From Paraclostridium ghonii (GTDB lineage: Bacteria > Bacillota > Clostridia > Peptostreptococcales > Peptostreptococcaceae), in assembly GCF_023653455.1 (NCBI RefSeq), contig NZ_JAKEDR010000184.1:1-6494 (forward strand): a stretch of 6,494 nucleotides of DNA, in the 5' to 3' direction. The notes under the pieces were generated by a model. The model worked only from the letters and a program-made list of their open reading frames with translations, had not been told where the DNA came from and ran no database searches. The position numbers and the translations under genes were made by a program. Shown here one piece after another: positions 1 through 6,485 of this stretch (its first letter is position 1; every line of letters starts with the position of its first letter).

Positions 1-2432
1 CTATTAGGATCTTCTGGAACTATAATATTTGCATCTTTTTCTATATATTTATATAAAGCTTTATAACTTTTATTTTTTATATTTAAACAGTTTTCTACCC
101 TACTGTCATTACTTATATACTTCAATTCGTTATCTGTAGAGTTCTTAGTAATATCTTTGCTATAATTTAAAGTCAAATTGTATTTTATTATCTGTCCATA
201 TTGATTATCCACTATAGATGATATAGAATCTTTTATCCCAAATCCGGTTAATAAAAGAGCACTACATCCTGCTATTCCTATTACTGTCATAAAAAATCTT
301 TTCTTATATCTAAATATATTTCTACAAGTTATCTTTTGTGTGAAATTTAATCTATTCCAAACAAAATTTATCCTCTCAAGTAATATTCTTTTTCCATCTT
401 TAGGAGATTTAGGTCTCATAAGTATAGATGGAACTTCTTTTAACTCTTTATAACAAGAGTATACTGAAGCTAATGTAGTTGTTGATACAGCTATTAAGGT
501 TGATAAAAGAATTAATTTTAAGCTAAATACTAAAGTAACACTTGGAAGTGCATATGTCATGCTAGCATATGCATTGTATATAACTGAAGGAAATACAGTA
601 AGTCCTATTAAATTCCCTAAAATACTTCCTAAAACACTTGCTAATAGCGAGTATAATATATATTTTAGCATTATTGATCCAGTTTTATATCCCAAAGCTT
701 TCATAGTTCCTATATTTATTCTTTGTTCATCAACCATTCTAGTCATTGTAGTTAAACATATTAATGCTGCTAATGAAAAGAAAAATACAGGGAATATTTT
801 AGAAATAGACTCAATACTGTCTACAGAATTTTTATAGTCGACAAATCCATAATTAGTATTTCTATCTAATACGTACCATTTTCCTGTCTTTATATCATTA
901 ATTTTTTCTTCCTCTCGTTCAAGTTCATCGTGAGCTTTTTGTAACTTTGATTCTACCTCTTTTTTGTTTTTTAAGTACTCATCTTGTCCTTTTTCAAGTT
1001 CTTCTTTTCCTTGATCTAACTTATATTTAGCATTTTTAAACTCAATTTCAGCTTCTTTTTTCTTATTTTCAATAACACTTTTTTTATCATTTAGTAATTC
1101 TTTATTTTTTTCTATATCCATTTGAGCTGATAACAATTTGTTTTGAGTATCATTAAATATTTGTTCTTGAGTTTTCACTTCTTTATTTGCTTCACTTAAC
1201 TCTGACTCTGATGTTTCAAGTTTTTGTTGGCTTTTTTCTAATATAAGTTCGAGTTCTTTTCTTTTTTCTTCATCTAAATATTCATTAGATAAAACTTGCT
1301 CTATGCTATTTATATAGTCTTTTAATTGATTAACTTCTTCTTCTTTTAACTTTATTTTCTCTTTAGATTTATGTATTTCTTGTTGTACAGATTCCTTACT
1401 TGTGTTGAAAATATTTATCTGTTTATTAAGTTCAATCTCTCTTAAGTTTAATTTTTCATAAGACGCACTTATTGATTTTTCTAATGAAGATATATCATTC
1501 TTAACTTGTGTTTCTTTTTTATGAAGACTATTTTCATTATTAGTTATTTTAGATTTTGAATTCTCAATATCATTTTTAGCTTTATTGAGTTCATCGTAAG
1601 CCTTAGTTTTTTCTTTTTGTAAATCCAACTTACCTTCAGATAATTTTTCACTTGCATCATTAATAATTTTTTTATATCTTAATCCAGCTCTATCTTCCCC
1701 TAGTTCAACTAATTTATTTTCTACTTTTTGGACTTTGTCTTCATATTCTTTTGAATATGAATTTAAGTCTTTTGCACCATCTACAGTTATATAGCTCTCT
1801 GTGTAATTATCTAATTTAAACTCATTATTTAAAACCATAATAAAGCTATTTAAGGTTCCACTTCCTATACTGCTACTGCCTTTTGCTTTTGCTATATAGT
1901 ATGGGTTCTTCACTTTTCCAACAACTTTATATTCGCTATGGTTTAGAGTTTTACTTAAATCTTCATTGTTATCTCCATAAATTTTTATAGTACTTCCTAA
2001 GGGAACATCTTTAGAGTCTTCAATTAAACATTCCCCTTCTTTTTGAGGATATCTACCCTCAGTTATTTTTATTTGGTTTATATAATCACTATTACTTTTT
2101 TTAGGCAATCCATGGACCTTTAAAACTAATTGGTTAGTTCCTATACTTGTTAATACCTCTTTTGAATATGTAGGATATACATTAGAAACTCCATCTACTT
2201 TTGAAATTTCCTCGATATCTTCATCTGTAAGTCCCAAATTCGATATTACTGTTAAGTCCATTAAATTGTTTTGGTCATAATATTTATCTGCTGTAATTTC
2301 CATTACTGGAGATGCAACTTTTATTCCCGTAAAAAAAGAAACCCCTAAAGTTATTATTGCAAATACAGATAAAAATCTACCCTTAGACTTTTTTATCTCT
2401 CTAAAAGTGTCTTTAAATAAAGGATTTCTCAT
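1..2432 (-). CDS. FtsX-like ABC transporter permease with long extracytoplasmic coiled coil (partial, C-terminus outside window)
   Basis: This is the membrane subunit of a MacB/FtsX-type ABC system, pairing with the ATPase encoded just upstream. The frame is open for 810 codons from the ATG at 2432 to the window edge with no internal stop; the 3' end lies outside. Seen in order: a short basic N-terminus, a first membrane helix (about residues 20-39), and an outside domain (about 40-225). Next comes a highly charged Glu/Lys/Gln/Asn-rich stretch with no proline (about 227-512), read as a coiled coil. Three helices follow (about 546-564, 590-617, 631-657), and the segment TMKALGYKTGSIM between the first two is typical of FtsX domains. 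A cytoplasmic linker, another helix (about 711-731) and the start of a second outside domain end the visible part. The family usually closes with a second FtsX domain, so about 300 residues are probably missing. The start is 2 nt after the ATPase stop, with AAAGGA at 2446-2451 and a weaker GAG at 2441-2443, so translational coupling is likely. The substrate is unknown; such systems act on lipids, peptides or cell-wall hydrolases rather than always moving a solute. Confidence 0.9.
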   Translation of the reverse strand, partial: MRNPLFKDTFREIKKSKGRFLSVFAIITLGVSFFTGIKVASPVMEITADKYYDQNNLMDLTVISNLGLTDEDIEEISKVDGVSNVYPTYSKEVLTSIGTNQLVLKVHGLPKKSNSDYINQIKITEGRYPQKEGECLIEDSKDVPLGSTIKIYGDNNEDLSKTLNHSEYKVVGKVKNPYYIAKAKGSSSIGSGTLNSFIMVLNNEFKLDNYTESYITVDGAKDLNSYSKEYEDKVQKVENKLVELGEDRAGLRYKKIINDASEKLSEGKLDLQKEKTKAYDELNKAKNDIENSKSKITNNENSLHKKETQVKNDISSLEKSISASYEKLNLREIELNKQINIFNTSKESVQQEIHKSKEKIKLKEEEVNQLKDYINSIEQVLSNEYLDEEKRKELELILEKSQQKLETSESELSEANKEVKTQEQIFNDTQNKLLSAQMDIEKNKELLNDKKSVIENKKKEAEIEFKNAKYKLDQGKEELEKGQDEYLKNKKEVESKLQKAHDELEREEEKINDIKTGKWYVLDRNTNYGFVDYKNSVDSIESISKIFPVFFFSLAALICLTTMTRMVDEQRINIGTMKALGYKTGSIMLKYILYSLLASVLGSILGNLIGLTVFPSVIYNAYASMTYALPSVTLVFSLKLILLSTLIAVSTTTLASVYSCYKELKEVPSILMRPKSPKDGKRILLERINFVWNRLNFTQKITCRNIFRYKKRFFMTVIGIAGCSALLLTGFGIKDSISSIVDNQYGQIIKYNLTLNYSKDITKNSTDNELKYISNDSRVENCLNIKNKSYKALYKYIEKDANIIVPEDPN
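897..1754 (-). other. Region encoding the permease coiled coil
   Basis: This part of the permease gene encodes about residues 227-512. It is rich in Glu, Lys, Gln and Asn, has hydrophobic residues at heptad-like spacing, and contains no proline by my reading. It sits between the first membrane helix and the FtsX helices, so it should face outside the membrane. It could be one long rod or an antiparallel hairpin; the sequence alone does not decide which. Confidence 0.75.
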
Positions 2433-2434
2433 AT

Positions 2435-3139
2435 TTACCACTCTATCCTTTCTACAGGAATTGGAGTTTTATTTTTTTCTACTTTATGTACTTTCCCATT
2501 TCTAATTGTAATTACTTTATCTCCCATAGGAGCTATTGCCATGTTATGAGTAATTATAACAACTGTAACTCCAAGAGTCTTATTTGTATCTTGAAGTACT
2601 TTAAGAATTGATTTACCAGTGTTATAATCTAAGGCACCTGTTGGTTCATCACATAAAAGTAATTTTGGATTTTTTGCTAAAGCTCTTGCTATAGCCACTC
2701 TCTGTTGTTCTCCTCCAGATAATTGAGATGGGAAATTATTTTTTCTGTGATTAAGCCCTACAGATTCTATAACTTGTTGTGGATTTAAAGGTTTTTTGCA
2801 AATTTGTGTGGCTAATTCAATATTTTCTATTGCTGTTAAGTTCTGAACTAAGTTATAAAATTGAAACACAAACCCTATATCGTGTCTTCTATATTTCGTT
2901 AACTCTTTTTCACTATAATTACTTATATTTTTTGTATCAACCATTACGGTTCCAGATGTTGATGAATCCATACCACCTAATATATTTAATATGGTGCTTT
3001 TTCCTGCTCCACTAGCACCTACAATTATTACGAGCTCACCTTTATCGATTGCAAAGTCTACACTATCTAGTGCACTTATTTCAACTTCACCCATAGTATA
3101 TAACTTTTTCACATTTTCAAATTTTATATAGTTTTTCAT
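2435..3139 (-). CDS. ABC transporter ATP-binding protein, LolD/MacB (MacB-FtsX) family
   Basis: This is the cytoplasmic ATPase that drives the adjacent FtsX-like permease. All nucleotide-binding motifs are intact in its 234 residues: Walker [10 protein letters not shown] (41-49), Q-loop glutamine in FVFQFYNL (Q93), signature [15 protein letters not shown] (140-154), Walker [13 protein letters not shown] (160-171) and the switch histidine in IITHN (H198). Length and motif spelling fit the LolD/MacB/SalX group, which works as homodimers with permeases whose bulk lies outside the membrane. The start is set by AGGAGG at 3147-3152, 7 nt before the ATG. A TATAAT box lies just upstream, so this gene probably begins the operon. 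Its TAA stop is 2 nt before the permease start. Neither a sensor kinase nor a response regulator, which often accompany such systems, is visible in the window. The family call is firm; the substrate is unknown. Confidence 0.96.
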   Translation of the reverse strand: MKNYIKFENVKKLYTMGEVEISALDSVDFAIDKGELVIIVGASGAGKSTILNILGGMDSSTSGTVMVDTKNISNYSEKELTKYRRHDIGFVFQFYNLVQNLTAIENIELATQICKKPLNPQQVIESVGLNHRKNNFPSQLSGGEQQRVAIARALAKNPKLLLCDEPTGALDYNTGKSILKVLQDTNKTLGVTVVIITHNMAIAPMGDKVITIRNGKVHKVEKNKTPIPVERIEW

Positions 3140-3146
3140 ATCATCT

Positions 3147-3152
3147 CCTCCT
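3147..3152 (-). promoter_or_regulatory. Ribosome binding site of the ABC ATPase gene
   Basis: A perfect AGGAGG on the minus strand lies 7 nt before the ATG at 3139 and fixes the start of the ATPase. Confidence 0.88.
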
Positions 3153-3165
3153 GTTTCCTATAGTC

Positions 3166-3194
3166 ATTATACACTATTTGATATGATAACTAAA
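3166..3194 (-). promoter_or_regulatory. Probable sigma-A type promoter of the ABC operon
   Basis: On the minus strand a perfect -10 box TATAAT (3166-3171) lies 26 nt upstream of the ATPase start codon. Seventeen bases further upstream is TTTAGT (3189-3194), a weak match to the -35 consensus. I see no clear terminator between the preceding small gene and this promoter, so read-through is also possible. The -10 box is convincing; the -35 assignment is not, and activation by a regulator encoded elsewhere would fit a weak -35. Confidence 0.55.
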
Positions 3195-3206
3195 TCTAAA
3201 TTAAAA

Positions 3207-3407
3207 TTAATCTGTATTTTGATTTGGAGTCTCTAAAGCTGTAGACTTCCCAAAATAATATCCAACTACCATACTAAATACTGGAATAAATTCAGATGGC
3301 TTTATAGTTCCTATGATACTTAAATAACAAAAAACAATAGTTAAACAAAGAGCTATAATTTTTCTTACACTAGAAAACATATCTTTTAAAACATCTGATA
3401 TTTTCAT
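3207..3407 (-). CDS. Small holin-like membrane protein (66 aa)
   Basis: A 66-residue protein with a short amphipathic N-terminus (MKISDVLKDMFSSVRK), a membrane helix at about 17-33, a short turn containing IKPSEF, a second hydrophobic stretch at about 40-54 ending in VVGYYFGKS, and a polar tail. The closing GYYFGKS resembles small phage-related membrane proteins and holin-like proteins, many of which end in a hydrophobic segment with a [FY]YFG[KT] motif. That link is family recognition by eye, not a search result. I chose the ATG at 3407 because a very strong AAGGGGGGAG (3411-3420) precedes it. The frame can be opened upstream to an ATG at 3467, but that one has no good ribosome site and the extra residues would cover the strong one. 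The gene stands alone: no endolysin, tail or integrase gene is visible. It may be a prophage remnant or a domesticated small membrane protein. Confidence 0.72.
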   Translation of the reverse strand: MKISDVLKDMFSSVRKIIALCLTIVFCYLSIIGTIKPSEFIPVFSMVVGYYFGKSTALETPNQNTD

Positions 3408-3410
3408 AAA

Positions 3411-3420
3411 CTCCCCCCTT
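3411..3420 (-). promoter_or_regulatory. Ribosome binding site that sets the start of the holin-like gene
   Basis: AAGGGGGGAG on the minus strand, 3 nt before the ATG at 3407 (about 7 nt counted from its AAGGGG part). It makes this ATG much more likely than the in-frame ATG at 3467. Confidence 0.8.
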
Positions 3421-3468
3421 TTGATATATTGTATTCTTTCAAACAAATGTATATACCAAACAGACAAG

Positions 3469-3546
3469 TTTAAAAGGAGCTATTTTATAAAAGTTTTAAT
3501 TAGATTAAAATAAATCTAATTTACTTTTTAAATAGCTCCTTTTAAA
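3469..3546. terminator. Long imperfect hairpin, probable bidirectional terminator
   Basis: The two ends form a perfect 17-bp inverted repeat (3469-3485 pairs with 3530-3546). Pairing resumes inside: A3489-G3493 pairs with C3524-T3528, and a 9-bp stem (3498-3506 with 3513-3521) closes on a six-base loop at 3507-3512. The GC core GGAGC is flanked by four A on one side and four T on the other in both orientations, so either strand yields a stem followed by a short U run. It begins about 41 nt after the stop of the pentapeptide-channel gene and probably terminates that transcript. At about 78 nt it is much longer than a normal terminator, so a small non-coding repeat element is the alternative. 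Confidence 0.65.
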
Positions 3547-3587
3547 TAGTTAGTTTTTTTATATTAAATTTTCATATATTTAGTAAT

Positions 3588-4778
3588 CTATCTAATTGCT
3601 TTTCTAGTTAAAGTTCCTATTCCTAATCCCATCATTACAACGCCTATTAAAACTTCTAGATTTGTTAATACATAACTAATTTCTGTTGGTTTACAATTTA
3701 TAGTTCCAACTCCTCCAAAAGTTCCTATACTTAAACTTAAAGCTTCATTAAAGTCATATAAAAATTTTGAAAATGATAAGTTTTTAATAGTGCTAATATT
3801 ATAATTAACTATATTATCACCTATTTCAACACCAGTAAATAGATATATAATTGCAAATATAAACATAAGAACTAACGAGAAATATATTGCAAACATTGGC
3901 CTTTCTCCATATCCACATGTTGCCCAATATAAATATGATTTTAGCTTAGGAATTATTTTAAGCGTTTTTCTTTGTGTAATTTTACATAAATAATAATATT
4001 CACTAAAATTATTATTTAGAGAATTTTCCCTAAACTTATTAGCTATAGTTTCATAAATCATATATATTCCTTCATATTCTTCTCGAGTCTTTAATCTAAT
4101 AGGAATTTTATCAAAGAAACTTTTTTCATCTAACTTGCTTTGAAACTTATCTCTAAATTCTAAATTTTCAATATAAGTATTAATAATTTTAGAACCACAT
4201 AAATCACAATCTGAAATAATTACCATGTTTAGTGTACTGTCTATAATTATTGAACTAGTCATATCACTTTGTTCAAAATTTGTATTTTTTATATTACAAT
4301 TTTCAAAAACTGAAAAAGATAATATACAATTTAAAAATTTTGCATATATTTTACATTTTATAAATTGGCACGAAAAATTATCATATTTATTTAATGACGG
4401 AGTACTATCGCTGTTTTCTTTGAAAAAACTACAGTTTTCAAAACTTGCTCCACCTTTTTCAAATTCACATTGCTCAAATGTACACCCTATAAATCTACAT
4501 TCTTTAAATTTTATATTGTAAAATTTACACGATATAAATTTAGAGCATAGTATATCTTTATTTTCTATAATAGAAAAGTTTTCTTCATCTAAAATGCTTT
4601 CTTTTCCAAATTCTTCTTCGTTAAAAACTTTAAAGCTATATTGCTTACAAGGATTATAACTTGTAGGTATATCTTTATGTTTTATGATATTATCAAATAA
4701 TTTCCCATTGTTTTGTTTCCTTTTTTGTAATTGTTTTTTTGCTACAAAAGTTTCTTCTTTGAAGTTTATATATCCCAT
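3588..4778 (-). CDS. Pentapeptide-repeat protein fused to a C-terminal two-helix ion-channel-like domain
   Basis: A 396-residue protein. Residues 1-70 are polar with no recognised domain. Residues 78-118 and 135-210 are pentapeptide repeats, with a hydrophobic residue every five positions (F81, F86, F91, F96, F101, F106, then F148 to F208). These should fold as a right-handed quadrilateral beta-helix. Residues 211-290 link to the pore and contain TCGYGERP just before the first membrane helix (about 295-316), an arrangement familiar from pentapeptide/ion-channel fusions. A pore loop and a second helix (about 370-388) ending LTRKAIR complete a two-helix channel of the Ion_trans_2 type. The expected filter T-x-G-[YF]-G-D is replaced by TFGGVGTIN, so potassium selectivity is doubtful. 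The start is supported by AGGAG (4786-4790), 7 nt before the ATG. It is likely a separate transcript, lying between the terminator at 4882-4924 and the hairpin at 3469-3546. I found no convincing promoter. The role is unknown; a ligand-gated or stress-gated membrane channel is a reasonable guess. Confidence 0.85.
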   Translation of the reverse strand: MGYINFKEETFVAKKQLQKRKQNNGKLFDNIIKHKDIPTSYNPCKQYSFKVFNEEEFGKESILDEENFSIIENKDILCSKFISCKFYNIKFKECRFIGCTFEQCEFEKGGASFENCSFFKENSDSTPSLNKYDNFSCQFIKCKIYAKFLNCILSFSVFENCNIKNTNFEQSDMTSSIIIDSTLNMVIISDCDLCGSKIINTYIENLEFRDKFQSKLDEKSFFDKIPIRLKTREEYEGIYMIYETIANKFRENSLNNNFSEYYYLCKITQRKTLKIIPKLKSYLYWATCGYGERPMFAIYFSLVLMFIFAIIYLFTGVEIGDNIVNYNISTIKNLSFSKFLYDFNEALSLSIGTFGGVGTINCKPTEISYVLTNLEVLIGVVMMGLGIGTLTRKAIR

Positions 4779-4881
4779 GTAAACACTCCTAATATAAATT
4801 TTATTTATTTTTGGTTGAGTTGAATGTATATTTATTATTGTCTCTTATTTGATTACATAATATTCCTATAGTCTAAATATT
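4779..4881 (-). promoter_or_regulatory. Leader of the pentapeptide-channel gene; promoter not resolved
   Basis: These 103 bases lie between the terminator of the preceding operon and the channel gene's start codon. They must carry that gene's promoter if it is transcribed on its own. The sequence is nearly all A and T, and several TATAAT-like hexamers occur, but none has a good -35 partner at 16-18 nt. Apart from the ribosome site at 4786-4790 I see no defined signal. Confidence 0.35.
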
Positions 4882-4924
4882 AAAAAAACCATATTAAAAC
4901 CAGTTTTACGGTTTCAATATGGCT
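4882..4924 (-). terminator. Intrinsic terminator of the YihY-LUD operon
   Basis: On the minus strand a 13-bp stem (4910-4922 with 4889-4901), containing one G-U pair, encloses an eight-base loop. It is followed at once by seven U (4882-4888). It lies 23 nt after the stop of the LUD gene. The U run exists only in this orientation, so it serves the minus-strand operon. Confidence 0.88.
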
Positions 4925-4945
4925 TTTATATGTATTTATTTTTGT

Positions 4946-5587
4946 TTAATACCCAAAATTCTCATCTAAAAAAATAACATGTATTCTATTAGGTATTCTT
5001 TGTTTTTTTATTAAAGTATATTGACAACATACTCTATCACTACTATTACAATCCATGCAATAGCCTGTAACTTTACAAGGGGTTTTAGTATCTAGCCTTT
5101 TAGCATTAGCCGGAGCCGCTACTTGTTCATTTCTTCTTATAGCTTCATGCACATCTTTTACAATTTTATTTTTACCACATATTACTATAACTTTATCAGG
5201 ACCATACATCATTGCAGCAACTCTATTTCCATTTCCATCAACATTATAAAGTTCTCCATTTTCTGTTATAGCATTGGTACTTGTAAAATAGGCATCTGAT
5301 AAAAATGATTTTCTATATATATCTTTCATATCATTAGGAGTAAGCCCTTCTTCATATCTATCTAAAAACTCATATCTACCACTTCTTAAATGGTCTATTA
5401 CACCTGATTCAAAAAGAGTTTGAGAACCCCCACAAGCAACTAATGAATTTTCACAAACTAAATCACATATTTTTTTTATTAAATCTTCTTTTGATTTAAC
5501 TAAATATCCATTCATGTTATTATTTTCTAAAGCTTTAATAGTTCTTTCAATTTGTTTTTCATAAATCCAATTTAAGTTTTTATCCAT
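4946..5587 (-). CDS. LUD-domain protein (DUF162/LutC-like lactate utilisation family)
   Basis: A 213-residue cytoplasmic protein of the LUD (formerly DUF162) family, related to LutC and the C-terminal part of LutB of the LutABC lactate oxidation complex. Family-like segments seen: a helical N-terminus, VACGGSQTLFESGVIDHL (about 50-67), SDAYFTSTNAITENGELYNV (97-116), DGNGNRVAAMMYGPDKV (117-133) and a closing strand IHVIFLDENFGY. The tail carries five cysteines (C171, C177, C180, C187, C188), a possible metal or Fe-S site and a feature I associate with the stand-alone clostridial members. No lutA or lutB gene is nearby, so a role in lactate oxidation is not shown. Start: AAGGG at 5598-5602 precedes the ATG by 10 nt and lies within the last codons of the upstream gene, whose stop is 2 nt away. 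This suggests translational coupling. The operon ends at the terminator that follows. The exact function is unknown. Confidence 0.9.
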   Translation of the reverse strand: MDKNLNWIYEKQIERTIKALENNNMNGYLVKSKEDLIKKICDLVCENSLVACGGSQTLFESGVIDHLRSGRYEFLDRYEEGLTPNDMKDIYRKSFLSDAYFTSTNAITENGELYNVDGNGNRVAAMMYGPDKVIVICGKNKIVKDVHEAIRRNEQVAAPANAKRLDTKTPCKVTGYCMDCNSSDRVCCQYTLIKKQRIPNRIHVIFLDENFGY

Positions 5588-5589
5588 AA

Positions 5590-6474
5590 TTATATATCCC
5601 TTCTATAAAATTTATTAAAATTTTTACTCCTATAATATATAAGAGCATTTATTTCGCAACCCAATAACATAATCCAGCTACTTAAATAAAACCAAGTAAG
5701 AAGTGCTATAATTCCCCCTATACTTCCGTATATAACTTGATAATTTGAAAAATTATTTGTATAAAAAGAAAATATAACTGAAACTAATATCCATCCAAAT
5801 ATAGATAAAATAGCTCCTGGCATTGCTTCTATTAAACTTATTTTTTTGTCAGGTCCATACCTAAATAAAGAACTAACTATCCATATAGTTATAGCTATTA
5901 CAAAAGAGTATCTAAATAAGTTCCATGTTGGCATAAATAGTTTGCTAAGACCTAAAAACTTAAATATTATAAACCCAACCTTTTCTCCATATAATAAAAA
6001 TACCATAGATGAAATTATTAATACTATAAGTTCTACTGTAAAATAAAATGATATAAGTAGTAATTTGAAAAAAGATCTAGTTTCTTTTGAGTTATACGAT
6101 TTGTTTATTCCTTTTATAAATACTCTAACTGCACGAGATGAACTCCACAATGTAAAAATAAAACTGAATACCGTTAAGCTTATACTTTTATCACTTATTG
6201 CAGAGTTTATTATAGATTCTATCATAGCAAATGCACTCTTTGGAATCAAATCATTAAACGAATATAAAAACTTATTTATATGGATTATAGGTATGTAACT
6301 TAATAAGTTTATCATAAATATCAAAAATGGAAATATAGAAAGCAATAAATAATAAGACATAGCTGCTGCCCTTGAGTTAATATCATTTATATTCACTTTT
6401 TTATAAATGACATTATTTTGAACATTGCTTTTTATATTGTTTATATTGTTTATATTATTTATAAGATCAACCAC
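5590..6474 (-). CDS. YihY/BrkB family inner-membrane protein
   Basis: A 294-residue polytopic membrane protein. Six hydrophobic segments are visible at about 39-63, 98-120, 136-162, 187-206, 219-240 and 248-279. Family-typical motifs are SRAAAMSYYLLLSIFPF (34-50), LWSSSRAVRVFIKGINKSYN (109-128), RYGPDKK (205-211), PGAILSIFGW (219-228) and the segment from YGSIGGIIALLTWFY (249-263) to GCEINA (272-277). Members were once called ribonuclease BN by mistake; the true molecular role is unsettled, with transport or envelope functions proposed. The start is GTG at 6474, supported by AGGAG at 6481-6485 with a 6-nt gap; no in-frame ATG lies close downstream. The N-terminus carries an Asn-Asn-Ile repeat encoded by a 9-nt tandem repeat. 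The gene is first in an operon with the LUD gene as far as the window shows; the upstream promoter is outside. Confidence 0.93.
   Translation of the reverse strand: MVDLINNINNINNIKSNVQNNVIYKKVNINDINSRAAAMSYYLLLSIFPFLIFMINLLSYIPIIHINKFLYSFNDLIPKSAFAMIESIINSAISDKSISLTVFSFIFTLWSSSRAVRVFIKGINKSYNSKETRSFFKLLLISFYFTVELIVLIISSMVFLLYGEKVGFIIFKFLGLSKLFMPTWNLFRYSFVIAITIWIVSSLFRYGPDKKISLIEAMPGAILSIFGWILVSVIFSFYTNNFSNYQVIYGSIGGIIALLTWFYLSSWIMLLGCEINALIYYRSKNFNKFYRRDI
6431..6463. repeat. 9-nt tandem repeat at the 5' end of the YihY gene
   Basis: On the plus strand TTTATATTG occurs twice in a row (6431-6439, 6440-6448). TTTATATTA (6449-6457, one mismatch) and a partial fourth copy starting TTTATA follow. 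The unit is three codons long, so gain or loss of a copy keeps frame. It encodes the NNI repeat at residues 6-14 of the protein, ahead of the first membrane helix. Confidence 0.8.
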
Positions 6475-6480
6475 CTTTCA

Positions 6481-6485
6481 CTCCT
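6481..6485 (-). promoter_or_regulatory. Ribosome binding site supporting the GTG start of the YihY gene
   Basis: AGGAG on the minus strand lies 6 nt before the GTG at 6474. A second purine run, AAAGG, overlaps the GTG itself and is too close to serve it, so AGGAG is the likely site. Confidence 0.65.

Noticed and set aside
559..837. Plus-strand open frame of 92 codons
   Set aside because: It lies wholly inside the permease gene on the other strand, has no ribosome site, and is explained by the strongly biased codons of the real gene.
1..2432. Possible frameshift or pseudogene in the long permease gene
   Set aside because: One frame reads cleanly from the ATG at 2432 to the window edge with no stop, and all visible helices fall in that frame; it only looks incomplete because the window ends.
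2779..3015. Plus-strand open frame opposite the ATPase
   Set aside because: The minus-strand ATPase has every catalytic motif in this interval; the plus-strand product is low-complexity Leu/Phe/Tyr.
3207..3407. Type I toxin of a toxin-antitoxin pair
   Set aside because: It is small and hydrophobic, but it has two hydrophobic segments and a polar acidic tail rather than a single helix with a Lys-rich end. I see no convergent antisense promoter.
3408..3467. A 20-residue N-terminal extension of the holin-like protein
   Set aside because: The upstream ATG has no good ribosome site, and the extension would translate through the strong AAGGGGGGAG that serves the ATG at 3407.
4225..4521. Plus-strand open frame of 98 codons rich in Phe and Leu
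   Set aside because: It is antisense to the pentapeptide repeats, whose period and codon bias create it. It has no ribosome site and no recognisable domain.
5846..6298. Two plus-strand open frames opposite the YihY gene (5846-6046 and 6065-6298)
   Set aside because: Both are antisense shadows of a convincing YihY protein and lack ribosome sites.
6431..6463. CRISPR-like repeat
   Set aside because: The 9-nt units are directly adjacent, with no spacers, and are part of a coding sequence.
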